Position numbers and translations under genes: made by a program. From Thysanoteuthis rhombus (lineage: Eukaryota; Mollusca; Cephalopoda; Oegopsida; Thysanoteuthidae), in contig OY735231.1 of NCBI GenBank assembly GCA_963457665.1, positions 39,096,406 to 39,160,405 on the forward strand: a DNA stretch of 64,000 bases. The letters are read 5' to 3'. The notes under the pieces are model-generated. The model saw only the letters and a list, made by a program, of their open reading frames with translations, searched no databases and had not been told where the DNA came from. Shown here piece by piece: positions 11,650 to 23,049 of this stretch (within the stretch, counting starts at the first letter, position 1; the number at the start of each line of letters is the position of its first letter).

Positions 11650-11960
11650 CATCTGTATGTCTGTCTGTGTATGTCTCTGGGCACTCCTTGTCACATTTTG
11701 AGGGCTAAAACCACTAGATATTGCATGAGTTCACCACTTAGTACCATCTGAAAATGTTTTTGGAGGGTCTTTATGATCATTTTGGATCAACAGAGCCCAA
11801 ATCTGATGTCAGTATTTTTTTTAGGGTAATTTTAGAAAAAAAGCACCATTTTTTGTGAGATAACTTTGGAAATACTTTTTTTATAATTAGTTCTGGTACA
11901 TGCACAGGCTATGGTGGTTCATTTATGCGAGGTACAGATTGTATATTTTCATTCATCTTT
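11650..11960 (+). repeat. Dispersed repeat family B, copy 2
   Basis: Longest family B copy: GGGCACTCCTTGTCACATTT, TGAGTTCACCACTTAG, TATGATCATTTTGGATCAAC, TAATTAGTTCTGGTACATGC and ACAGGCTATGG in order. Confidence 0.7.
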
Positions 11961-12014
11961 ACTATTCGTAAGTGTTGCTTTTATCTATGAGGATTGTGCT
12001 CAATTTTCAGAAAT

Positions 12015-12284
12015 AGATTGTGATTAAAACTCAATTGGCAATGGGCAGGCCATGTTGTTAGAATGAAAGACAACCGATGGACGTCACGTCTCACAATGTG
12101 GATCCCGGGAGATCACATAAGAAACCGAGGCCGACAGAACACAAGATGGAGAGATGAACTGGACAGATTCAGGAAATACTGGCTCCGCGACGCCCATGAT
12201 AGAGAATTGTAGCGAATCTTGGGGAAGGTCTATGTCCAACGATGGACATTAAAAGACTGATGATGATGATGATGATGATGATGA
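12015..12284 (+). mobile_element. RTE-type LINE 3' fragment, copy 2
   Basis: Nearly open C-terminal frame: LNWQWAGHVVRMKDNRWTS, then RLTMWIPGDHIRNRG and RWRDELDRFRKYWLRDAHDR, ending LGKVYVQRWTLKD and a (TGATGA)n tail at 12258-12284. The GHVxRMxDNRW and W-x-x-A-x-D-R motifs are typical of the tail of RTE polyproteins. It is 5'-truncated. Confidence 0.85.
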
Positions 12285-12378
12285 GATTGGTAGATATTTG
12301 CAATTTTGTTGTTACTGATCAGTTTCACGTAACCATTGCGATCGATCGACAACTTTTAAAAAAATTTCCACTTGCTCA

Positions 12379-12648
12379 ATGGAGTCTTTTCGTGGTGTTT
12401 ATAAAAGATTGTTACTTTTGTTGAGTTGGTGCCAGTTTGGCTTGTTATTTCAAAATACCCACTTCCACTTCCTAAGAGATTCTGTTGATGGTGAGCTGTC
12501 TGACTTCGATAAAGATAGCCTTGAGAATTCAATGTATTTTTTTATTGTTAGGAACGTGCAATATTTTCACGTTATCAACGAGGATCTCACAGATATTGGA
12601 AGAGGGGCAATGGTTCTTTTTGATATGATGATAGATCCTTGTCGATAA
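12379..12648 (+). other. Unrecognised 89-codon open frame
   Basis: Contains a non-repetitive acidic stretch (SVDGELSDFDKDSLENS) and a possible acceptor (TTTATTGTTAG at 12551). It has no recognised family, no matching splice partner and no conserved motif. It could be a decayed transposon or an exon fragment. Confidence 0.15.
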
Positions 12649-12849
12649 CAGAAAAAATATTGCACAATTGGACAGCTCCTTTGCTCTTGTGATCCTGCGA
12701 TAAAAACAGCTTGTTAGCAAACGAGAAAAACTATTAAAAAACTTGACTCAACAAAATTTATCCATTGAAACAGTTGGGAGTCTCAAGCACCATCTTTTCT
12801 GCAATGTTAGGGAATGCAAACAAATAAATAATGAATTAAAACACATTTA

Positions 12850-13155
12850 ATTGAATTTTTGATTAGATTAGCTTCAATGATTTTATTGAGACCCATCTTT
12901 AATGATATGCAAGAAGATTAATAGAATTTCAATATTTTTATATCAGAGTTTTTCTTGCAAAATCCTATCTGTTTCAACTGAATTTGTGTGTGTGTTTATG
13001 TGGATTCTTAATACATACAGGTAAATAATCCATGAAAACTAATCAAATTTTTGATTAGATCACCTCAAATGATTTTATTCAAAACTGTTATTAATGATCC
13101 ACATGGAGATGAATAGAATTTTAATGTTTCTATTCTAATTACAAAAGATTATCTG
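12850..13155. repeat. Diverged tandem duplication, period about 198 bp
   Basis: AATTTTTGATTAGATTAGCT-CAATGATTTTATT at 12855 recurs as AATTTTTGATTAGATCACCT-CAAATGATTTTATT at about 13046. Both are followed by TTAATGAT and GAT-AATAGAATTT. Confidence 0.75.
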
Positions 13156-13171
13156 CTGTGCATAAACAATA

Positions 13172-14165
13172 GACTTCATCAACATCATCATCATCATCAG
13201 CCTTTTAGTGTTGAACATAGACCTTCACCAGGATTCACCAGACCTCTCTAACATGGGTGTTGTGGAGCCAATACTTTTTGAACTTGTTTAGTTCGTCATG
13301 CCATCTTTTTTTGCCGGTCATAGTTTTGCATTTGATCTATGGGGATCCACATTGTAAGTCATGGTGTCCGTCAGTTGTCCGCCATTCTTGTAACATGACC
13401 AGTTCATAACCATTCGAGTTTTTCTATGGATTCTATGATAGCTTAGATTCCTGTTTTTTCTCTAATATACTGTGCTGTTTTGGGATCTCTCAATGTGATG
13501 TTAGACATGATTCTTTCATGTGAACATTGCATGGTTCTAAGTCTTTTGGTTATTTTCCAAATTTCAGCTCCATAAGGGACTATCAGGAGGATGCATTGGT
13601 TGTAAATCCTTCTTTTTAAAACTAATAGGATTTTCTTGTTCTTAAAAGTTGAGCTTGCTTTTTTTCAGGTCTGCGTTTTTTATTAGAATTTTTGTATCCT
13701 GGTCCACAACATGTTTGTTGTACATGACATTTGTCTTAATGGAGTTCATTTGAAAACCAACTATCTTTCTCTCTTCGTTCAGTTTGTCTAGCATTACTTG
13801 GACATCATGAAGGTTCTTTGAAAAAAGGACGATGTGGTCAGCAAGTCTAAGGTTACTTAGTTATTCACTTTATTTTTCCAGTCTAGATTTTGGAAGATCA
13901 TCTCGAAACAGGCTGTGAAATGATTAGGTAGGCTGGTATCACCTTGTCCCATTCCCTTTTCAAGCTGAAAGGGTTTCAACGTAATCTAATAAATGAAATG
14001 CTGTGTTGGTATATATGTTGCAAGACTCTGACATATACTGGGACTACACCTTGTTGTATGATAGCATCAATGACTTAAGGGATTTCCCTGAGTTTAGGTC
14101 CTTCCTAAAGTTGACAAATGCTACAGCAGTGACATTTTGTATTCTGTTATTATTTCTCAATTTTT
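13172..14165 (-). mobile_element. RTE-type LINE, RT plus C-terminus, degenerate
   Basis: Reads leftwards on the minus strand: remnants of the AF-DSV palm region near 14130, GVRQGDT-ISPKLF-like text near 13930, LADHIVLFSKNLHD-like text near 13830 (degraded FADD box), the DKLNEE and NSN segment, then the GHV tail, ending in an ATC-repeat tail at 13180-13199. It is the longest RTE copy here, with many frame breaks, so it is inactive. Confidence 0.75.
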
Positions 14166-14374
14166 AGGTTGGCTTTATTCTGACATCAAATGTTTGATGG
14201 CCAAATGCGAATGTGAATCAATTGCTAAATTCAATCTATTTTAACTTGGCATAAATCTTTGTATGCAACATTATTCTTCTATAATGCAAGTACTAGATAA
14301 GGTGAAAAATAGGTATAAAATTGTAACCCCTTGTATAACACAGGTACTTGATTTGGCACTATAATTTGGCAGTC

Positions 14375-14378
14375 TCAA

Positions 14379-14416
<38 letters not shown>
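14375..14416. repeat. AT microsatellite
   Basis: Uninterrupted AT run just beyond the minus-strand LINE. Confidence 0.95.
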
Positions 14417-14424
<8 letters not shown>

Positions 14425-14539
14425 AACTATAGTAAGTGAGACAGACTCAAGAGGAAAAGTGTATGGAAACCAAGCTTATTAATCCATAAATGTTTTCATT
14501 GATGAGATAGACATATTTTGGAAGGTATTCCAATCCTCA

Positions 14540-15351
14540 ATAGTGTATGCTGTGTGCGTGTGTGTATATGTACCATTTAGTGGTTATAAGTTTACCATGG
14601 AACATAAATCCACCATCAAATGCTATGCTAGTGAAGGTGTTGGTGTACTTAAGGTGGTTGCAACACAGACTATTTCTTTTGTCGTATGGTTGACAGAATT
14701 TACTGGTTTTAGGGATGTTGTTGTTTGAGACTTTACTGTTTATTATATTGTTGCTGCTAATCATGTCTTTGATGTTTTGGGATCTGAGGTAAGTGATGAC
14801 ACACGGATATATGAATATTTCTTTGAGATTTATTTCAAGAGTGAGGATGTTCTATCTCATATTGATAATGTGTGCTAAGGTGGGAGTGTGTTGTTGAAGG
14901 TGGTTACACGTGGTATGCAGTCAGGTTTATTATTGTTAGAGAGCATTAGTGTTTCATCTCTGGGTATTGTAGTTGTCTTTTTATTTGGTTATTTGTATCA
15001 TGTAGTGAATATCATTGTTTGTGAAATATTGTAATAAGCTATGGTTGTGACTGTTGAGTTCACTATCGGTGGAACAAATTCTTCTAATTCTAAGAGCTTG
15101 TGAAAATGGTAGGCTTCTTTTTTACAGTTGGGGTGGGCTGATTTAGAGTGGAGGTAATTATGAGTGTCTGTGGGTTTAGTGTAGAGGGTAGTTTGGAGGT
15201 TTCTATAACTATCTATGTATATGCAGGTGTCTTGGAAGGTTATGGAGCCAGTGGATGTCACGAAATCAAATTTGATTGAATCGTGTGCAGAGTTTACATG
15301 TGCAAAGAAATTCTCTACTTTGGCTTTATCTCCTGTGTATATGATATTCAA
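14540..15351 (-). pseudogene. Penelope-like element reverse transcriptase fragment
   Basis: The minus strand 15351-14998 is open for 117 codons and reads FFAHVNSAHDSIKFDFV, then ITFQDTCIYIDSYRNLQTTL and YTKPTDTHNYLHSKSAHP. The FF-x2-hN-x2-H-x-x-IKF and LYxKPTDxHxYL-x3-SxHP motifs are characteristic of Penelope-like RTs. Further left, frame-shifted text (RSQNIKDMISSNNI and a Cys-rich stretch) continues the C-terminus. No GIY-YIG domain is visible and the 5' part is absent. Confidence 0.75.
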
Positions 15352-15465
15352 GATAAAAGATCTATTTTTTTAGATAATTTAAGGAAAATTTTCTAATAAC
15401 TAGTTCTTGTTCAAAGATGAGCTAAAGTGATCCATACATGCAAGGTACGGATGTAGACTTTTCTC
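15345..15465 (+). repeat. Dispersed repeat family B, partial copy 3
   Basis: GATAAAAGATCTATTTTTTT, TAACTAGTTCTTGTTC and TCCATACATGCAAGGTACGG correspond to the 3' half of family B. Confidence 0.5.
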
Positions 15466-15469
15466 ATCC

Positions 15470-16060
15470 TTGATGGTTCTATCATTACATTTCAGACATT
15501 GTGTTCTTTGGCCTTACTCAAGTATATCATTTTTCTGTCAGGAAAGAATATCTTACTGTGGATAGTTCGAGAACAGCGCATCAAAGATTCCTCTTGGCAG
15601 TGTCATATTCTAATTCCAATACAATTGTTTCTTTGTGCATTGCTCTGTTATCTACCAGCACCATCTTGTTCCTCTAATGAGAAGAAACAGAGGCAAGGGA
15701 GATAAGCCATAAATGAATAAAAAGGCAAGCATTTTTAGTTTGATTAAAAGAAACATGTATTTACATAATGAGTTGATCAACATCTTATCTTCTTAGTACA
15801 CATGTGAAACATAGGAGATGAGATTTTTTTCAATCGTTTGGGTCCCTGTGCCATTATTTTTCTTTCCTGAGCAAGGGTACCCATATCATGTTGAAGCCTA
15901 TTAGTTTACATTGCTTTCTATCAACTTGATGTCGTTTACAAACCTAAAACATGATTAAGAATCTAGGAAAATATTTTACGTAACCCCTCTTTCATAATAT
16001 AGGTACTATCGAGACTACATATAATTTGTCTTTAGCTGCAATCTAATAGTTACTAAACAT
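15470..16060. other. No feature recognised; one AAGGGAGATAA word
   Basis: AT-rich. Contains CAAGGGAGATAA at 15694-15705, one of several related words in the window. Confidence 0.4.
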
Positions 16061-16064
16061 AGAA

Positions 16065-16320
16065 ACAAACATCCATACCTCACATAAGTGAACCACACTA
16101 GACTGTATGTGAACTAATCTAAGAAAATCATCTAAAATTATCTAAAAAAATAGATCTTTTATGTAAAAGTATCTTAAGAAAGAAAAATTGTTTATCCAAA
16201 TTATCTAAAAAGATTTGGGCATTGTTGGTTCAAAATGACTGTAGAGAGTCAAAATAGCACTTTTTTGAAAAAAACAAAAATCAACTTCCCAACTTTTGTT
16301 TGGATAATCCAATCTCTTCT
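16065..16320 (-). repeat. Dispersed repeat family B, copy 4
   Basis: The reverse complement carries GGTTCACTTATGTGAGGTAT, the AGATCTATTTTTTTAGATAA segment and AGTCATTTTGAACCAAC, in family B order. Confidence 0.6.
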
Positions 16321-16764
16321 CTCAATCTTTGTTGTTGTCATAACATTTTGAACGACTCATTCTGCGAACTTCTTCAGGTGTAAAATGCAATAGCTGTAAG
16401 GAAAGATATCCTCCCTTTACAGTCTCTCCCTTCAGTAATTGTTACTATATTAATGACCATAATTTCCTTTTCTACTCAACTGAGAAATGAGACAGAATTC
16501 CTTGTTTAGCAAAAAAAGAAAATGAAAACTTCTCCATGTTGAAATTATCAAACAAGCTGTACCGTATGCAGTGCTAACATTGAATAATGTATTCACTAGC
16601 ATTGCGGTTAATGTCTAAATTTTCTGTGTGATATCATTTTTTTGCTTTGCACCACTGGAAAGAGAGACCAATAAAGGAGACTCTTTTTCCTTACGAATGT
16701 TGCATTTTATATTCAAAGAAAGCCATAGAATAAAAGCTGCTATTTCAAAAAGACATGATTGGTA

Positions 16765-16885
16765 TATATCTTGGTGGCAACTCTATTACCAGTCAATAAT
16801 AATAGTCTTTTTATATAGGAACGTCAAGTTGGAATTAGATAAAACAATTGTACTGCACCATTATCCTTTATTGACTATAAGTCCT
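16765..16885 (+). repeat. Dispersed repeat family E, copy 2
   Basis: GGTGGCAACTCTATTACCAG, AGTCTTTTTATATAGGAA and ATCCTTTATTGACTATAAG match 9760-9885. Confidence 0.55.
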
Positions 16886-17213
16886 TGTTGATACAGGCTT
16901 GATCTGTGGGAAGTCAAATGTCCTATTTTCCCCACCTACGAGTTGCCCATGGATTAGAAACAATAATTGTCCTCAGTTCATGACATCTTCCTTGTTTTGT
17001 TATTGATTTCAGAATCAAGGAAGTCTTAATTGTTTTCTGATTTTTAAAAAATGTTATCAGCAACTTATTCTATGAAGAAACCATATCAATTTTCTGGATA
17101 TCAGTTCATAATCTCTCTCTAACGGAAATCGGAGTAATGAGTTTAAGAGTTTTATCGAATTCCTTGAGTTTCTGTGTAAATTCAACTTGTGTTTTTTTTT
17201 TTACCACCCCCCC

Positions 17214-17216
<3 letters not shown>

Positions 17217-17254
<38 letters not shown>

Positions 17255-17270
17255 GTCATCATCATCACCA
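17217..17270. repeat. CAT trinucleotide repeat
   Basis: About 17 near-perfect CAT units followed by CTTT/CTTCC-rich sequence to 17330. It produces the poly-His and poly-Ser open frames seen here. Confidence 0.95.
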
Positions 17271-17509
17271 CCTTTCTTTCCTTCTGTCTTTCCTTCTTTC
17301 CATCTGTCTTTCCTTCTTTCTTTCTTCATTTTTTTCTCTCTTAAGATATTTCGTGCCTTTAAAGTGTTTTTGCTGATAACATTGACATATCAATAACATG
17401 AAGGCCATTTTATTTCTCATTTTTTTTTCATCTACATGGTAGATAAACATTGTCTCAGTCTTTAGCTATGAATTCCTAGAGAATCTTTTTTCTTTCTTTG
17501 GCAAATAGC

Positions 17510-18288
17510 AATTGTTTCTGAATGAAAGAATTAGTGCAGATTACACTGTCCTTTTCACTGAGAACCTACATGACCTCCAACGAATGCTAGATGAACTAAA
17601 TGAAGAAAGCAAAAAAGTAGGTCTACACATGAATTTCAGTAAAACAAAAGTCATGTGCAACGATCACATCAAGAAAGAGAACATACTGTCAAAATCAAAG
17701 ATGCAAAACTTGGGGAAGTTGACCACTATGTCTACCTAGGACAATAAATCTCCATGAGATCCTCAAAAGAAGAAAGCAAGCAAAGAATCACACTAAGATT
17801 GCAAGCCTTTGGCAGAGCAAGGTCAACATCCAAAAACAAGACAATCCCAATAATCCTAAAAAGAAGAGTATACAACCAATGCATTCTCCCGATAGTCACT
17901 TATGGAGCTGAAACATAGAACCTAACCAGAGACAGACCTGCAAACTGAGAAGCATGCAACACGTGCATAAGAGAATCATGCTCAACCTTACATGGAGAGA
18001 TCACAAGACAGTACAGTCTATCAGGGAGAAAACAGGAGTCCGAGTCATCATAGAATCTATTAAAAAACTTAAATGGTAAAGGGCAGGCCATGTTGTAAGA
18101 ATGACAGACAGCTGATGGACATCACGACTCACAACATGGATCCCCAGAGATCAAATGCAAAACTGAAGCTAACAAAATACAAGATGGAGTGATGAACAAG
18201 CCAAATTCAGAAAATGTGATTGAGAATTATTGCGGATCCTGGGGAAGGTCTATGTCCAACAACCAATGATAAAAGACTGATGATGATC
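17510..18288 (+). mobile_element. RTE-type LINE, RT end plus C-terminus, copy 4
   Basis: Starts inside the RT with a decayed FADD box (SADYTVLFTENLHDLQRM), followed by LDELNEESKKVGLHMNFSKT and KVMCNDHI, which is open for 75 codons. A frameshift leads to the YLGQ, RRVYNQCILPIVTYGA-like and GHVVRMTDS segments and LGKVYVQ, ending in a short TGATGAT tail at 18280. It is truncated and frame-broken. Confidence 0.85.
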
Positions 18289-18499
18289 ACATAAACTATA
18301 TATTCTAAATATTGTACTTGTAAAATCAGATATTGGCATTGTTTTTGTTGTGGTGTGTAGATCTTTGTTTGAATATTTCAAGAACCAATCTTATTCGCCA
18401 ATTACCTCAGTAGCTGCTTCTGCACTTTTGTTTAGATTAGGATTGTTTTTCATAGCCATTTGAAACTACCTTTTGCAAGAATCCATGTCACACACTCTC

Positions 18500-18815
18500 T
18501 AGTTTAAATATGATCTGTCATGGCTGACAATGGAATTAGCAGCTTTTTTGCTGCCAGTTCTAGGGCAGATAAGGTCATTTTGTTAAAATAGGTTGCACAT
18601 ATACTCACTCACTTTTCTGTCTATCATTGTGGAATTTCTGTGACAAGACCATTACCAAAATGAGACAGAGTAGAGAGAGAGTTTGATACATGCCTTTCTC
18701 AAGGGCATTGGTATGAAAGGGATATGAGCAATGATTTGAAATTTAAGCTCTGTCCACCATTTGTATTTTTCCAACTGAAAACCATTATGCTACCTCTGCA
18801 CACTGCTATGGTGTT
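18500..18815 (-). mobile_element. tRNA-derived SINE, family S2
   Basis: The reverse complement starts GCAGAGGTAGCATAATGGTT (A box), has a B-box-like GAGCTTAAATTTCA, then AATGCCCTTGAGAAAGGCAT and GGTCTTGTCACAGAAATTCC. The same order occurs at 55027-55380. Confidence 0.7.
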
Positions 18816-18879
18816 AATGGACTAGACGAGTGGTTTCTTAACCCACCTTGACAAGTCAAAGAAGTAGATGTTGAACAAC

Positions 18880-19295
18880 CATGCCATGAAAGGTGGTGAA
18901 GAGTTCTATCCTTTCTCATGTGTGGGTTTATATGTTCCTTCTAGCACACCTGGCCATACCGTTTTGTCTACAGACTTGAAAATTGGCATCAGTACTCAAC
19001 TCGACCCTTTCCCCCAATTTTTTTTTTTCAAATTATTTTTAGATGAAAAGCTTTTCTGATCTTTTAGGGGCTTCATTCTGATGGGTTCATTAATATCTAG
19101 ATTCTCAATAATCTGCATGTTTCTAAATGTTTTTTTTTTTTTGCTCCCTTTCAGACGTTTTCCAGTGGAAAATACCAGTGATGTCATAAATAGAATTTAT
19201 TCTTTGATGGAAGTTTTTTTACATGACTTCAAATTTTGATGCCAAGGTTGTTCAATTATTAACTGTGATGGCAAGTCTCATTTACAATGAAAAAT
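18880..19295 (+). repeat. Dispersed repeat family D, copy 2
   Basis: Co-linear with 6270-6635 over about 360 bp, including GGCCATACCGTTTTGTCTAC and GTGGAAAATACCAGTGATGT. Confidence 0.75.
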
Positions 19296-19296
19296 T

Positions 19297-19850
19297 ATTT
19301 ACTAGCATTCTAAGGGAAATTATGGACCACCACCATCACTCATATATCCTTCTTTTTACCTTGCAAATTAGGCAATGGTGGTTTTGATAAAATTAAGTTT
19401 TTTTGATGAAAATGCTACATATTCAGTTTGGAACATATACCATATATTCATGATTTGAAGAAAAAAAAAATGAAGGGGCCTAGTTAGTCACTCAATAGAA
19501 ACGATCACATCACTTATGTCTTTTGGTAGCATGCCATGTTGGGGGTGATCTATTAAAAAATTGGAAAAACAGGATGATCACTGAATAAGCCTTTTGTTGG
19601 GTGATGATCACATGAAATTCTGATTTTTCAAAAGGTGGGAATACTTGGTACAAACCAAGGATCGATAGCATAAACTTACCTTGCAAATGGAATCCCCGCC
19701 TCTAAAAATCTATTTTGAGGGTGATTTTGAAAATACAAAAAAAAACGTTTTTTCTAGAAATGATAAGGAGTAAATGTTGAAATTTTCTGCCTACTAATTC
19801 CATTAGTTATCGCTATATGCGTGATAAATACAGAGACACATATTCTTATG
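19297..19850 (-). repeat. Dispersed repeat family A, copy 5 (with 3' tail)
   Basis: On the minus strand it has the ACCTCAAAATAGATTTTTAG-like centre, AACATGGCATGCTACCAAAA, GTGACTAACTAGGCCC, then the extra tail with GATGGTGGTGGTCCATAATT and TTCCCTTAGAATGCTAGT. It shows that the full family A unit is about 550 bp, not 430. Confidence 0.7.
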
Positions 19851-19984
19851 TACATACATATAGAGCCGGCGAGAAAAACTCTGAAAAACTGATGACATTG
19901 GTAGTTATTACTATTATGTGTCAAATTTTGCAAAAAAACACTGTTATAAAGACTTTGGGGCGCTCAATAAAATTTTTGTAATTT

Positions 19985-20200
19985 CTCCATTTTGTGAAAT
20001 TAGTGACAAGAAAGCAATTTTATTATCAATTTTGACTAGTTTTGACAACTTTCAGTTGCTCTTTATGACAATTTTGGCTTGGACTGTAATTCTATAGCAA
20101 CGATCAAACAGCATAATCCGAAATATAAAGTAAGGATACTGTGAGAATTGAACTCACATCCTCACAGAAAAATCCAGTATCCGTCTGGCTGTTTAATCCT
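19985..20200 (-). mobile_element. tRNA-derived SINE, family S3
   Basis: The reverse complement has the B box GTGAGTTCAATTCTCACA, then a body ending AAAGAGCAACTGAAAGTTG and AGTCAAAATTGATAATAAA. The family matches 24238-24480. Confidence 0.65.
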
Positions 20201-20300
20201 TGCTGTAGAGTCAAAGTTTTGATAAAGAGCTACTGATAGTTAGAGTGAAGGTAAAAACTAATCAAAATTATTAATAATTTTGCAAAATCTCATCTAACTA
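20195..20300 (+). mobile_element. SINE S3, 5'-truncated, inverted partner
   Basis: GATAAAGAGCTACTGATAGT, GTGAAGGTAAAAACTAATCA and AAAATTATTAATAA form the 3' body of S3 in + orientation, directly abutting the minus-strand copy. Confidence 0.6.
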
Positions 20301-21005
20301 TTCGAAAAGAATCAACAAAAGAAATGACCTCATCATTTTTATATTTTGCATAGTTAATGAATTAAGCATTTTTTATTATAGTTTTTGTCTACAGTAAAAT
20401 TAGTAATTAATGGTTTTGTATGATTAGAAATGAATGAGTTAAACTTTTACACCTCTCAGCTATGAGCTACAGAATGCTTTTTGCTCTTTGCATCTGAATT
20501 CTGAATTGCACCCCAATGTATCCAAATTGTCCTCTTGTGGGGAAGGCACAATGATGCACTCCATGTTATGAAACACTGTGCTAACTGTTATATTTCTATG
20601 CAAGTTGTCTTAATTTGAATTGCCCCCAGGGACTTCCGCTTATAGAAAGGAGGTCTTAAAAAAAAAACAAAGGGAAAGAAATCAAAATTGCAATGTCTGC
20701 CAACTTTCAAATAAAACTCTTTTGAACAACAACATCATTTATTTCTTGTAAATCTAGAAAAAAGAGAGTAAAAAAATGTAATGTTTGTATCTGATGGGCA
20801 TTCGTCCAAGTTAACACATTGTTGTGCTGTTTGCTCAAAAGCAGAAATTATACCAATGAAGTGGTTATCGTTTGGCGTCTGGGAATCATTTGTTCAGCTT
20901 TAAAAAAAAAAGAATTGTTTGTGTTGGTTTATTTGTTTTCTGTCTTTGTAAATTCTCCCTGCGTATGTTACAATGAGATTATGAAAATTGTGAATTTGTG
21001 AAATC
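20301..21005. other. No feature recognised
   Basis: No supported gene, RNA or repeat. Confidence 0.4.
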
Positions 21006-21009
21006 ACAT

Positions 21010-21170
21010 GCAATTTCGTGAAATTCCAAAACACTTCAGTAATTTCATGGAAACTAGTTTTACAATCAGTACAATAATGCTCAGAGATTTGTCTGAACCT
21101 CTCCTTGTTGTTTGTGTTGCTAAAATAATGTTTTGGCTGATCCATTCTACAGCCTTCTTCAGGTGTACTT
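21010..21170 (-). repeat. Dispersed repeat family C, copy 3
   Basis: The reverse complement reads ACCTGAAGAAGGCTGTAGAA, TGGATCAGCCAAAAC, AACACAAACAACAAGGAGAG, co-linear with 5495-5640. Confidence 0.6.
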
Positions 21171-21900
21171 TCTGAATTTGATGGGGGATAAACAGAAATT
21201 TCTTACTCCAGCGGTAGCTATGCTTAAAACATTTTATTCGGTTGGTTTGCTTTTTCTTTCCTCATTAGGTTTAGATTTCCAAACCTTATCTCTGTTGGGT
21301 AAAAGAAGCCACCTCAAGTTGAACTCTGCACTTGTCTGACATACATTCGGCCACCATGTTGATGTATGCTGCTTCTTTGATTTCTCTCAATTTTCAACAG
21401 CATCTCCTGTCTATAATCTGACTTCTTCCCAGTGAGAATAGTGCTTGCCCTTTTGTTCAAAAAACTCTTCGAATGTTAACGACCCTTCTCAAAACCATAG
21501 ACAACACAGTAATGGTTAACAAACTAGTGAAGCTGGTCATTACTACAGTTCAATACTAACTGGATTTTCCACTGCTAAGCTAAACTTGGTAGATATATAC
21601 TGATGTAGAATATACTTGATGTTTGCCACAATATTTCTGTACGATGTTATATCAGTGAAAAATCATGTCAGCTGCTCTAGATCTATCATCGATTTCTGTG
21701 TCTTCATCGACACTGACAAATTATTTTGAATCGCTATCCAATTTAATGCTAAATCATAAATGCCCTGAGAACAGAAATTTTTCTTGTTAGCCACTCCAGC
21801 ACAAAGAAACTTTTTGCTATATACCTCATCAGCCACTCCCGTGCCTAATCAACTTTCAGCTTTGTGTTTTGAGGTGTCTTTTAGTGACAAAAGATCAGAG
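21171..21900. other. No feature recognised
   Basis: Mildly coding-like acidic text on the minus strand near 21660-21740, without a family match. Confidence 0.3.
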
Positions 21901-21914
21901 CATTAAAAATAAAA

Positions 21915-22184
21915 GTGGTTTAAAAAAACATACCGGCATCTAATTGATATTTGAATAACTGAGAAAGAAATACTGGTGGAGGTTTTTTTCTTTCTGTGCA
22001 TGACGTCCAAACATATAGCAGAGATGAAAAGTTCATTTAGAGTGCAGTAATTTTCCTCATACCATGCGGGTATTTTACCGCCAATGGTACTGAGAAGAAA
22101 ATCTGATGTCTTCAGCAAAACCTTTGAAATCTTGTCAAAATTAGATCTTTCAACAAGATAACAGCGCAAAACACTTAGAGTCAA
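21915..22184 (-). other. Possible minus-strand exon, unrecognised
   Basis: An open frame with non-repetitive composition (SNFDKISKVLLKTSDFLLS, then TIGGKIPAWYEENYCTLNEL). It is preceded on the minus strand by TTTCAATCTAG and contains a GTATGT donor-like site near 21933. No family recognised and no partner exon found. It could be transposon-derived. Confidence 0.2.
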
Positions 22185-22769
22185 GTTTACTAGATTGAAA
22201 CAAAATTAAATTTTCAGAGAGTCCATTACAGATTTCTAACTTCAATCCCATAAAAATATGTTGGAGGAATTTAAGCTCAGATTGCACTCTAGCAGTAGTG
22301 GATTAACTCATTCAGGCCGGGAGTGCACATAGGTGCACCGTACATTTTATGGCCATTTTGAATATAGCAACCATTTCAAATGAGGCTATATGACCATTAT
22401 ATTTGTATAATTTTACCATAACTAAAATCCATATCTTATAATGTTCAAATTGATATATGACTTTGCAAGAAAACTTAAATCTTTGTAACCCTTAAAAAAC
22501 CCAGGCCTGAATGAGTTATATATTTAGGAAAAGGAGCATTTGATTTGGGTACTGCAATTCCAATGGCCCTGTGCTAAATGCTTGCTAACTATCAATTCCG
22601 ATTCAGTGATTCTGCACTTGCTCTATTATAATAGTACTCAATTTGCCTCCAATTTCTATGAACAACTGGGTGTTTAAAGACAGCAATTTTAGCCAAAGTT
22701 TTTATTCAGACATGGTTATTAGTTATAGTGAAGTATCTATAAGTTATAATTTTTGGTGTGCAAACCATA

Positions 22770-23049
22770 GAGTCAGTGACATCATAGAATCCATTAAAAA
22801 TCTCAAATGGCGGTGGGCTGGCCATGTTGCAAGAATGGCAGACAACCGATGGACATCACGACTCATGACATGGATCCCAAGAGATCACATGCACAACTGA
22901 GGCCGGTAGAATATTAGATGGAGAGACAAGCTAAAGAAGTTCAGGAAGTACTGGCTCCGCGACGCCCATGATAGAGAAGTGTGGCAAATCCTGGGGAATG
23001 TCTATGTCCAACGATGGACATTAAAAGACTGATGATGATGATGATGATC
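22770..23049 (+). mobile_element. RTE-type LINE 3' fragment, copy 5
   Basis: Reads VSDIIESIKNLKWRWAGHV, ARMADNRWTSRLMTWIPRD, then RKYWLRDAHDREVW and LGNVYVQRWTLKD, ending with (TGATGA)n at 23030-23047. One stop after HMHN. 5'-truncated. Confidence 0.85.

Noticed and set aside
17137-17396. His-rich and Ser-rich proteins
   Set aside because: Encoded by the CAT repeat and adjoining CTTT-rich tract.
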